Positions 10,326-20,008 of a stretch of 64,000 bases of DNA are shown piece after piece; position 1 is the first letter of the stretch; the number at the start of each line of letters is the position of its first letter. The position numbers were made by a program, and so were the translations under genes. Source of the stretch: Hawksworthiomyces lignivorus (Eukaryota; Ascomycota; Sordariomycetes; Ophiostomatales; Ophiostomataceae); the NCBI GenBank assembly GCA_002917075.1, contig NTMA01000011.1, positions 124,001-188,000 on the forward strand, in the 5' to 3' direction. The notes under the pieces are model-generated. The model searched no databases and had not been told where the DNA came from. It saw nothing but the letters and a program-made list of their open reading frames with translations.

Positions 10326-11270
10326 ACCAGCATGTTTGCTAGCAACAGCACATTCAAGGCAGAGACGTATCGCATGACACTCCCACCTAATGCGAGTTAA
10401 CCGATTTGTTTGCGTTTGGTAGCTATGTATTAGGAAATTGTCTCTGAAGGAATTGTCGTGCGTGCGTGGTCATAGGGGTGGAGTGCAATTGCCGCAAAGA
10501 GGCTCAAGGTTATGATAGCTCTTTATCAAAAATCAAAGCTAACGATAGCTTCTATTAATTATATATTTATTCATCTTACTAAAAAAAGGTGTCTCTAAAT
10601 GGCTCCCAGTTGCTTCGAGAAAAGTGACCATTAGCTGCTTAGACTTGCAGCTAGCCTTAACTTAGTGACAATCTGAAAGTAAAATGTTATCTCCACAAGG
10701 GAAGGTATAGGGAGTGTACGGAGTAATGTGGAATGGAAAATAACTTCACATTGCGAGGCTCAGTCAATTAGGGGACAGTTTTAGCGTAGTCACTAAGTGT
10801 ATTTGAAGATTATAGTGTAAACAATATAGCCTAGATACAGTGGGCAGCAGTCCATATTACTAATCATTCCAATGATATTCTTCGGGTCGGTTAATGAATT
10901 TCCCGTCATAACCCTTGATCACGTGTGTCGAAAACGATAGGATTTTACTTCCCATTTTAGGATTAGCGCATTTTATGCCCTCCTCTTCATTCTTTTAGGG
11001 CTCCACCCCACGAAACTCTATGGTGGGTGACCCTAGTCGTACCAAAATTTTGCGAGCCAGGCCCGAAAAAAATAATTGAGAAGCTTTTTTTGGTGCCCTC
11101 TCGTAGTATCGACAATTCCTTCTTTTCGACAAATCCCCAATTCATCCACCCGGAGTCGCCATATCCAAGGTGCGTTTGACGACATTGTGAAGTCGATTCT
11201 TTGCAGTCTCCTTCGGCTCTTGTTGCTTACAGTCTATAGCATACTCCAATTCCCCTTCCACACCGATAAA
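10326..11270. other. Intergenic: AT-rich spacer and uL4 promoter
   Basis: The stretch around 10520-10600 is very AT-rich. The part nearest the ribosomal protein gene carries a TTAGGGCT motif and a CT-rich leader (about 11090-11265). No gene seen. Confidence 0.6.
10995..11002 (+). promoter_or_regulatory. Tbf1-like TTAGGGCT motif upstream of uL4
   Basis: TTAGGGCT is the reverse complement of AGCCCTAA, which fits the ARCCCTAA core bound by Tbf1, a telomere-repeat factor that also drives ribosomal protein genes in Candida and relatives. It lies about 270 bases before the start codon. A related half site, ACCCTAG, follows near 11029. The role here is inferred from other yeasts. Confidence 0.4.
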
Positions 11271-12591
11271 ATGGCCTCTCGACCGACCGTCACCATCCAC
11301 GGCGCGGATGGCAAGCCCAGCAATGCCACACACCCCATCCCGGCCGTCTTCCTGAGCCCGATCCGCCCGGATATCGTCCAGCAGGTCCACACTGGCATCG
11401 CCAAGAACAAGCGCCAGCCGTACGCCGTCAGCGAGAAGGCTGGTCACCAGACCTCTGCCGAGTCTTGGGGCACTGGTTAGTGATTTTCGAACCTCCGAGA
11501 GAAGACGAAGACAAGGGGGAACAAAAAGAAGCAAAGAAGAGAAATATTGACATTGTGGTTTTTTCCTACTTGCAGGTCGCGCTGTTGCCCGTATTCCCCG
11601 TGTCTCTGGTGGCGGTACCCACCGTGCCGGCCAGGCTGCTTTCGGTAACATGTGCCGTTCCGGTCGCATGTTCGCTCCCACCAAGATCTGGCGCAAGTGG
11701 CACGTCAAGGTCAACCAGGGCCAGAAGTGAGTGTTTACCAAGAGGATCCTTTCCCTGCCGTGAAATGGGAAAAAAAAAAAGAGTCACAGCCGCGCTCAAA
11801 AGTACGAAATTCTAACGTTGAAAACTATCAGGCGCTTCGCTACTGCCTCTGCTGTTGCCGCCTCCGCTGTCGCTCCCCTGCTGCTCGCCCGCGGCCACAA
11901 GATCAACAGCATCCCCGAGGTTCCCCTGGTCATCGACTCCAAGGCCGTCAGCGCTTCCGCTGGCAAGACTGCCGCCTCCGTCGCTCTGCTGAAGGCGATC
12001 GGCGCCGGTGCCGACGTCGAGAAGGTGCGCCTGAGCAAGAAGCTGCGTGCTGGCAAGGGCAAGCTCCGGGGCCGGCGGTACCGCCAGCGCCGCGGTCCTC
12101 TCGTCATCTACGACCCCGAGGTGGACGGCAAGGACCTGGCCAAGGGCTTCCGCAACATCCCCGGCGTGGAGACCTCGTCCGTGTTCGCTCTGAACCTGCT
12201 GCAGCTGGCTCCCGGTGGCCACCTGGGCCGGTTCGTCGTGTGGACCTCGGCTGCCTTCGCTGCCCTAGACAAGATCTACGGCTCGACCACTGAGCCCTCG
12301 GCCCTGAAGAAGGACTTCCTTCTGCCTTCCAACCTGGTTGCCCAGGCTGACCTGACCCGCCTGATCAACAGCGCTGAGATCCAGTCCGTGCTGAACGCGC
12401 CCAAGGGCGACGCCCGGACGAAGCGCGGCGCCGTGCTCAAGAAGAACCCGCTCAAGAACAAGCAGGTGCTGCTGCGCCTGAACCCCTACGCCGCCACCTT
12501 CATCAAGGAGAAGGTCGGCCAGCAGAAGCTGAACACGGAGAAGCCGACGGCCGTGCCGGCCAAGTTCAAGACTCTGCTGAACGAGGCATAA
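11271..12591 (+). CDS. rpl4: 60S ribosomal protein L4 (uL4)
   Basis: Exons 11271-11475, 11576-11726 and 11832-12591 encode 371 residues, close to the usual fungal length of about 360. The junction peptides are [14 protein letters not shown] and [16 protein letters not shown], both strongly conserved in eukaryotic uL4. The conserved globular domain is followed by the eukaryotic C-terminal extension, which is rich in Lys and ends in KTLLNEA. The protein is a structural component of the large subunit and its internal loop lines the peptide exit tunnel. Codon use is strongly biased to C-ending codons, as expected for a highly expressed gene. The two introns, 100 and 105 bases long, show no snoRNA C/D box pair. 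The upstream region carries a Tbf1-like site. Confidence 0.97.
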
Positions 12592-13522
12592 ACGTGCAAT
12601 GGGTGACGGGGAGAGGAAGGGGACGGGTGGTCTGGTCTAGTTGCGTGTCTGGGCGGATATCAAAAGACGGGTTTGTTCTAAACAGTGCTTATTTCTTTTT
12701 CGCTTTTGTATCTTAGGAGATACAACCAAAAGAAGATACACCCCCAAAAAATACAAAAAATTGGGAAATCTAACACCTGAGTCTTCAACTATATGCGTGG
12801 CATTGTGTACAAAGCCTAAGCGCTGATCTTCCACCATAGGACGCCAATACTATTTTCACGTAATGAGAGACATCATGTAGATCGAGTCCAGCGGCCCCCG
12901 TAGTGCACATTCAAGCTAGCTAAGATCTTCTAAACCTAGGAGTTTGCCTTGCCTTTTGCTGTCCATCGCAAATAAGGCAAATAATAATGCATATAGAGGA
13001 ATTATCTCACGGCTATGCGAATACACTGCATGTATAAAGTGTTATTGCATACTTGATGATTCGTCATTTTCCGTACAGATGATGAGATCACGACCCCTCT
13101 CACCGTCTCCGCCAAAAACGGGTAAGATTTCTCCCCCACAGTCTCCTCGTCGTCCCACGACAAGAAAGTCTTTAATAAACGTAAAAATAAAAAAAAAGCC
13201 TTTTCAAATTTGGCAAATGTGATCTCGTTTACTAGGCTGGCGCAAAAAAAAGAAAAGAAAAACTAGAGAAAAAAAGAGCGTGTGCTATCCAGTAAAGGAG
13301 GCGCCGGTCATTCATCGTCATCAATGTGTGGAATATCAACGCCGGCCAGGCTCTCGCTAACAACAATTCCAAAAACCAAAAAAAGAGGCAAAAAGTAGGC
13401 CGTTCTACCATTCTACAACCGAATCAAGAGGACACAGCGCCTCTTGTTCGCATTTCTTTTCTCTCCTTCTCTTAGACCGATTAAGCATGCTTTTCCTGCC
13501 ATAATGTCCACCGCCTTCCCGC
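12592..13522. other. Convergent 3' intergenic region, 0.9 kb
   Basis: Spacer between the 3' ends of uL4 (+) and the aminotransferase (-). It is AT-rich with A-runs, and no gene is supported. Confidence 0.6.
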
Positions 13523-15837
13523 TCAGCAGCCTTGCCACAGGCCCAGGTTACCGATCTCGCCGGCCTCGGCGGCCACGGCATCGGCTGCGAGAGGCACGTC
13601 TTCGAGGATCTCCTCGACGTCCTGGACGCGCTTGAACTTCCAGAACTTGTGGATGCCGGCCACGAGCCGCTTGGAGCAGGCGTCGACGTTCTCCTCGGAC
13701 TCGGCCGCGAAGCAGAGCCGGTAGTAGCGCCAGCCCTGCTCGACGCGGATGGCTTCCGTGGCGCTGAACATGGCGCCGGGGCTGATGACGACCAGGTTCG
13801 GCTTGGCCACCAGGTACAGCAGCAGCGCCGTGGACAGAGCGGGCCCGTCGAGGACGCCGTCGGCCGGGTCTGTGCGCGGCGCCTGCCACAGCGGGTGCGC
13901 CTCAAAGTGCACGCGCACCCAGATGAACATGCCGCCGCGCGGCCAGTCGAACGACAGGATCTGCGTCTTGGTGATGACCCCCCAGTCCGCGTCCGACGCC
14001 CGCACCGGCGTGCCCTGCTTGAGCTGGAACGACCCTTCGTCCAGGATCGTGCACATGCGGTTCATCCGGCGCTCGTACTCGCCACGGAGGCCCTCCAGCC
14101 AGCGCACCCAGCCGGCCACCTGCCAGCCCGAGAAGGCGGGCGCGGCGTCGCCGCCGCCGGCAGCGGCGCTCTTCTTGCTGCTCTTGCTGAGCTTGCCCTT
14201 GTCGGCAGACGAAGAAGCAGAGGCGGCGACAGCAGCGGAGGAGGCGTCCGAGGGCAGCGGGCCCATGACCAGCTCCGAGATCAGCGACTGCACGAAGCCC
14301 GACGGCTGCGACGTGTTGGTCTCGGTGATGCGCGTGAAGCGCTCAATGAGCGCCGGCTGGGCGGTGATCCAGCCCAGACGGCAGCCCGGGGCCACGGTCT
14401 TGGAGAAGGTGTCGAGGCGGACCACGCGGCCGTCGACGTCGATGGTTAGGAACGACGGCACCATCGAGTCCAGGTACGGGAAGCCCGAGGACTTCTTGCC
14501 TTCCAGGTTGGGCGGCACGATGGGCGACTTGACCTTGGCCAGGTTCCGCGACGCCGCCTCGTTGACGGCGGCCGAGGGGTACTGCAGGTACCAGTACGGG
14601 TCGTCTTCGGCAATGATGACGTCAAACTGGCTGCAGACGGCGTACAGCTGCTTGCGGCGCTCCAGGCCGAGAAGAACACCCGTCGGGTTGTGACCCATGC
14701 TAAGAGAGGAGAGTTAAACGAGACGAACAGAAAGGACAGCAAGGAAGTGGCAGAGAGCCCACATGAATGAACGAGTTACGACTTACGTCACGGTGTACAT
14801 GATGTGGGGCCGGCGACCCTTTGACTCGTCCCAGTTGGCGAGGACGTCTTCGAGACCGCCGGGGCCATAGGCAATCATGCCGTCGGCGTCAGCCAGCACG
14901 GGTACGACCTGCATGCCCCGGGGTGCGACTTGGCTGAGCACGTTGCCGTAGACAAACGTCTCGCACAGCAGGCCGGGGCGGTCGCGCACATCGTTGCGGT
15001 TGGGGCTCCAGCTGTTGACGAAGAGCTCGAGCGTCTTGTTGAAGCCGTCAGTGGCGCCGACGGTTAGGATCACCTCGGGCCCGCCGCGGTACGGCACGTT
15101 GGGGTGCAAGTGATCCCTGGTGAATTGGCGAATCCAGGCCAGGAGTGGCGGGTAGCCATCGGAGCTGCCGTACTGCAGGGCTGTGGCGAGGTCAATCTTC
15201 TTTTCTGGCGGGGGAGCCGGCGCGGTGGCCGGTGTGGACTTGGGGATGACCAAGTGGGCCGGGGCCAAGCGGTCAGCCGGCTCCGATGACGACGCATCCT
15301 TGTCCGGAGCGGTCAGGTTGACAGCAGCGACCCGGTCGGTCACGAGGACAGCATCGTCTTCATCATCGCTGTCTCCCACCGCCTGCGTGTTTGGCGATGG
15401 TGTCCAGCGCACCGGCTTGGCGATCTGGGCCTCAAGTGTGTCATAAGGGAAGAACCGGACGTTTGGCAGGCCTTGGGATGCGGATTAGTAAACAAAACCA
15501 GACATGGACTTGAGCTAGAGAGAGAGCAAGGAAGGGGAAGGCGAGGAAAATTTCCTGGAGGCGAAAACGCACCGCCTGCCAAGTTGCCTGCGCCGGGCAT
15601 CTGGAAGAACTTGTAGTACTGCTTCATCTGGTTGGGCACGCGCAGCCTGGTGGTCTCGGCATACAGATGCGAGAGGTCCAGCGGCTCCGGCTTGTCCGCA
15701 TCGGCCGAAGTATCGGTCAACACGCTGGAGGCGGACGATGCCGGTGCCGGCGGTGAGATGTGCGATGAAGACTGAGCCATGTTGTCCTCATAAGCGCTCG
15801 TCGAATCATCGATGAGCGAGCCAAGAGAAGAGGCCAT
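13523..15837 (-). CDS. PLP-dependent class I/II aminotransferase (Aro8/aminoadipate type)
   Basis: On the minus strand the exons are 15573-15837, 14787-15471 and 13523-14699, giving 708 residues. Joins read GNLAGGLPNVRFFPYDTLE and MYTVTMGHNPTG, both in phase. It has the fold type I signature: an N-rich NPTG loop, EDDPYWYLQY for the cofactor-binding Asp/Tyr, and DTFSKTVAPGCRLGW with the Schiff-base lysine at residue 417. These match aromatic-amino-acid, kynurenine and alpha-aminoadipate aminotransferases (Aro8/LysN group), which use 2-oxoglutarate. Typical members have 450-570 residues; the extra length here comes from a disordered N-terminus, an acidic insert near residues 115-175 and an Ala/Ser/Lys insert near 500. 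The exact amino acid substrate cannot be told. Probably cytosolic. Confidence 0.92.
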
Positions 15838-17364
15838 GATGATGAAGTGCGATCAACGCCAGGGGGGGTCCAAATAAAAAAAAGGCGTATGGGCAGAGCC
15901 TGGGCACAAGTTTGGCAGTTGTGATAAAACCGGCACTTGCAGGTGAGTTTTGGAAGCCAAATGATTGATAACCGGTGAGTATTAGAAATCACACGGCAAG
16001 TCCAGCTCACGGACCAATCCTTAATGTGTGCAAAATGAGAGTAGATAAAGGGAAGCCAGGGAGACCTGGTGACACCGGCGTAAGGATCGTATTGTAGTTC
16101 TCTTGCCCTAAAACGAGGCACACAGCCAGCAAATGACCAGAAGAGAGTGTCAAGCAAAACCCAAATGCAAAATCCCCCTGATTGAGTTGTCAAAACCGAC
16201 GCCCTTTTGATCACCCAAAACGCACACAACACGCAGAATGAGGAATTATTGTGGAGTCTCGGCGACTTATCAGTCCAGCTGTCTGCCTACGCTCCGCACT
16301 GCGGAGATAGAGCGATAACAAACACGACAGAATCCTCAGCGGAAACGCAAGAGTGGAGAGCCAATGGGAACGAGGCCCCTGCAGCCAGACGATGGCAGCT
16401 GGCTTGCGTCTTGGTGTCACTCTTCCGCCTTCCATTTATTGCCTAGCGCCTCCCGACCAGAGATCGCGTGGGGGAGATGCCGATGTGGCCGTCCAGAGAC
16501 CCTTCGCAGCCATGGCGCTTCTCGTAGCTTCATGCCCGTCCGGCAAGCGCTTTTAAATCTCCTTCTAGAGCCGTCAGAATGCGTTTGCGCTCCTCTCTCT
16601 ACACAGCGGCGACTTTTGGTCGTCAAATTCACTCAGTAGGGAGCGCATCTTTATCTCCTTAGTGTGTCCGTTCAATTTTACTGTTTTATGTTTGCACTTT
16701 ACGTTCTGAGACAAAAGAGTCTGCTTTTGAGGTGGTGCTCTTTATTTTTGAATTTGCAATGTGATTAATTGTCGCTAATTGGAGCTGGCCGACGTCAGTG
16801 TGAGTGTGGAGTACGCTGGTAGGCTATGTTTTAGTAGCACACCACCGTCTTTAGCATGTACATGCGACTCCGTAATCTATGTACGTCAAATTACACCGTA
16901 TTCAGTATGCTATCAGTGCTCAAATGCTATCAGTGCTTACAAAGTTCATGATTTCCAGCGATGAACTGCCTCTGTAGATTGATCTTGTGGCTTTGTTATT
17001 ATGCTCTTAAGTGAGGGATGGATCTATGGGGACAAAATCTCGGTCTTCAGGCTGAGTCGATTAGAAGAGGTCTGCTCTCATATCGCTGAACCTACGAACC
17101 AAATCTCGGTAGGAATTCACCGCCTCATGACTGGGAAGCAAGAGCAAGCATATTAGATATTGTCTCTCAAAATACTATACGCAATTTTACCAAAAACACT
17201 TTGCTGCGACGGGTACAGTGGAGGCAAGGTATGAAAGTATTATTGAGGAGGAGAGCTACTGGACTCGTTTTAAATCACATCTATATATATATATCTATTC
17301 GTGCGTGTGGGTCTATCTCAAAGTGCTAGCTAGATGGAAGAGGTGAACATGCATTCTTCATAGC
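15838..17364. other. Intergenic: aminotransferase promoter and FMO 3' side, 1.5 kb
   Basis: Both neighbours are on the minus strand. The left part is the aminotransferase promoter and leader. The right part is AT-rich and includes a short TA repeat near 17281-17295. No gene is supported. Confidence 0.6.
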
Positions 17365-19014
17365 TCATAATTCAGCATTGGCCGCACCCTGCTTGACGTC
17401 TGCCGCTGTTGTTTTGCCGTCCGCTTCGTCCTTGCCGGCCCCGCCGTCGTACTCGAACCCTAGCTCTTCCAGCGACGTGGCCGTGCGGCCGGCGTCCTCG
17501 AACTTGCCCTTGGCCTGCGGCGTGATGACACGCATCCAGAGCAAATGGTCGTCCCAGCGCGGGGGCGCCTTGCCAGAGCGCGCGGCCGTGTTGGCCGGGT
17601 CATCCATGAGGCGCGCGTACGTCGCATTGATAAAGGCGCCGTCGGCGCCGGCAGGCCAGACGTGGAAGGAGGGCCCGCGCGTGGCCTCGGCCTCGCGCTC
17701 CCAGGCCTCCATGGCGTCGCGCGAGGGCAGAGGAAGGACGTTGGCCCAGGTGCGGGCGAGGATGGCGGCCTGGCTCTGGGCGAGCGGGAAGGGGATGACC
17801 TTGATCGGCAGGCCCATGAACGCCAGCGTCGGGTGGTCGATGTGGATGAGGTCATCGTAGAGCCGGCGGATGCGGCGGCCGCCGTTGGCCAGCAGCGGGC
17901 CGAGATCATTGGGCGATGGGGTTTCCAGAGGCGTCTCGGCAGCGGCGTCCTCACTGCCGCCCGCCGCGCTCCTCTCTAGAAAGGGCAGCGAGTACAAGTA
18001 GCCCGTGCAGAAGACGACGGCGTCGAGGTCGCGCTCGACGCGGCCGTCGGTCAGGCGCACGCCGCGCTCGGCCAAGAGAAACGCCTCGATGGCCGGCAGC
18101 TCCACGACGCCGACGAGTCGCTCCAGGTTCTCGGGTGCCGTGGGCGTGTGCACGGACAGCAGCAGGGGCCGGCGGCAGACGGCGTTGACCTGGCCGGCGA
18201 TGTCGAGGCCCGAGGCCGAGTTGCCAACCACGAGCACCCTCTTTCCCGCGTAGGGCGCGGCCGTGCGGTACCGCTTGGCGTGCGTCAGCACGCCCGGGTG
18301 TGCCGCATGGAATTCGCGGATGCCCGCAATGTCTGGCAGGAACGGGATGTCGTAGTGCCCGTGGGCCACGATCACCGCGTCGAACGTCTCCACGGTCTCG
18401 GTCGGATCCTCTGTGTGCGTGGCGCGCACCTCCCAGCTGTCGACGTAGTCGCCATCACCGTCGTCTCCCGACGCTGCTCCATTGGTCGCTCTCGCTCCGT
18501 CTGGCCGCTTTGTCCGCGGCCGCCGGCGGAGACGCACATCGTCCACCTTTGTACGGAAGCGGATAAGGTGGCGGACCTCTTGTGAGTAGCGGATCTGGTA
18601 CTCTTCGATCGTCTGTCGGTGGGGGAAGATGAGCAACGGCTGGTCTGGGTGTTTTTCCTTGTAGAACGACGCGATGGGCAGGTCGGTATATCCCATCAGC
18701 GGATGTGGGATATTCACGTACAAGGTGTCGTACATGGGAGACGGGAAGACGGGACCGGCCTCGGACGTGCTAGAACTATCTCTGCGCGCCGGGAGAGGCG
18801 GATCCGGTGGCTGGTACGGGCTCTCCTGCGGGATGTGCTCCTGGTCTGTCGGGCGCGGGCTGTAGCTCCATATGCCGGCCACCTCGGCCCGCTGCTCATA
18901 CACTACTATCCGGTCATATACGCCTTGTGCCTGCATATACCGGGCAGCTGCCAAGCCAGTTGCCCCCCCTCCGATAATGGCAATGCTCCGAACCGCAAAC
19001 CTTGGCGCGGCCAT
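17365..19014 (-). CDS. Flavin-containing monooxygenase
   Basis: Single exon, 549 residues, starting MAAPRFAVRSIAIIGG. The FAD-binding Rossmann motif GxGxxG is at residues 15-20. A second dinucleotide motif, GNSASGLDIA, near residues 255-270 binds NADPH. Between them the FMO signature region is seen in a loose form (IAGIREFHAAHPGVLTHA, then KRYR). The conserved FCTGYLYSLPFL follows near 330-345. Fungal and yeast FMOs of this type are soluble and oxygenate thiols or amines with NADPH and O2; yeast Fmo1 helps keep the endoplasmic reticulum redox balance. I see no membrane anchor. The C-terminal 30 residues are charged and low complexity. The aminotransferase next door does not by itself indicate a pathway. 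Confidence 0.92.
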   Translation of the reverse strand: MAAPRFAVRSIAIIGGGATGLAAARYMQAQGVYDRIVVYEQRAEVAGIWSYSPRPTDQEHIPQESPYQPPDPPLPARRDSSSTSEAGPVFPSPMYDTLYVNIPHPLMGYTDLPIASFYKEKHPDQPLLIFPHRQTIEEYQIRYSQEVRHLIRFRTKVDDVRLRRRPRTKRPDGARATNGAASGDDGDGDYVDSWEVRATHTEDPTETVETFDAVIVAHGHYDIPFLPDIAGIREFHAAHPGVLTHAKRYRTAAPYAGKRVLVVGNSASGLDIAGQVNAVCRRPLLLSVHTPTAPENLERLVGVVELPAIEAFLLAERGVRLTDGRVERDLDAVVFCTGYLYSLPFLERSAAGGSEDAAAETPLETPSPNDLGPLLANGGRRIRRLYDDLIHIDHPTLAFMGLPIKVIPFPLAQSQAAILARTWANVLPLPSRDAMEAWEREAEATRGPSFHVWPAGADGAFINATYARLMDDPANTAARSGKAPPRWDDHLLWMRVITPQAKGKFEDAGRTATSLEELGFEYDGGAGKDEADGKTTAADVKQGAANAEL

Positions 19015-20008
19015 GTCTATCTCGGCAGAATGGAGGAGAGCTGTATTTCGTGCAAGCGCAAGGCCAAACCTGCCGTTCCAAAAGACAAAAATAAAACAGG
19101 TAGAGAAATACAGAAAGAATGAGAAGGACAGAAGGAAGAAAGAAAGAGATCCGAAGAGAAAAAATAGAGCTTTTCTCTATTTCATCCTCTACTTGTCTTG
19201 CCTCGTCCCTTGACTGTCTTCTCGCGGCCGCATCCAATGTGCCATCGCAGCCTTCCGAGCTCCACACATTACTCTTGCATCAAATGCACTACTAACAGGC
19301 CATCAAGCGGAAGAGGTACCTTAGGGGGTACAGCAGTGGCACAGCAGCGGTACGGCAGCTTTACAGCAGCGTGGGAGCAGTAACGACTGCTGTACCAGAG
19401 AACCAAAATGAGGTGATTCTTCTTAGCACTGTTGCCCCTCTATCATACTTCCTAAAGCGGCAATACCTGCCGGTATCTGTCTGCTGGTGTCACCGCCTTC
19501 TACTTTTGGCGTTTGCTGGGACAGTCGAAGCTTCCCTTGTCCTTGTGGCTCCACTCTGCAGGGGATGCGCCTTCCCGTCATACGTAAAGAGTTATTACTG
19601 AGTTAGAGCAGCCCAGCTTCACTGCCGGATGGCTGTTTCTCATTCGCTGTCAACGTCACGAAACAAAAAGGCTGGAGAACAATAGTTGAACCAAACCAGC
19701 ATCTTGCAGAGCACAAACCCCGTTCACGCGAAACTGCACTTCTCTCTCAGCAACCCATATCTGCATTAGATTGCGTCCGTCTCTCAACTTTAGATTCTTC
19801 AGCTTCGCGAAATCACAAGCCTTTTCTTCGCGCAAGGGCCAGCTCCTATTTTCCGTTTGTTTTCCTTGACAGGCGATGACGCGCGACAGCTTTCCCCTTT
19901 GAAGCTGAGATCCGGTTTCTCCATTCCCATATCTCCCCGAGTGTGATTTTATTTTCGATACGGCCATAGCCTGCACAGCTACAGTCCGCACAGCTCCATT
20001 TGCTTTCC
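19015..20008. other. Divergent promoter region between FMO and telomere protein
   Basis: About 1 kb between two divergent starts. It has a purine-rich leader for the FMO side near 19075-19170. Near 19325-19395 lies an imperfect cluster of CAGCAG/TACAGCAG units. No gene is supported. Confidence 0.6.

Noticed and set aside
11476..11831. snoRNA in the uL4 introns
   Set aside because: Neither intron has a matching C box (RTGATGA) and D box (CTGA) pair.
13523..19014. Aminotransferase plus FMO as part of a secondary metabolite cluster
   Set aside because: No PKS, NRPS, terpene cyclase, transporter or pathway regulator nearby; the other neighbours are housekeeping genes.
20000..20008. Extension of the telomere protein by three codons
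   Set aside because: The upstream start would be a TTG; the ATG at 20009 is the natural start.
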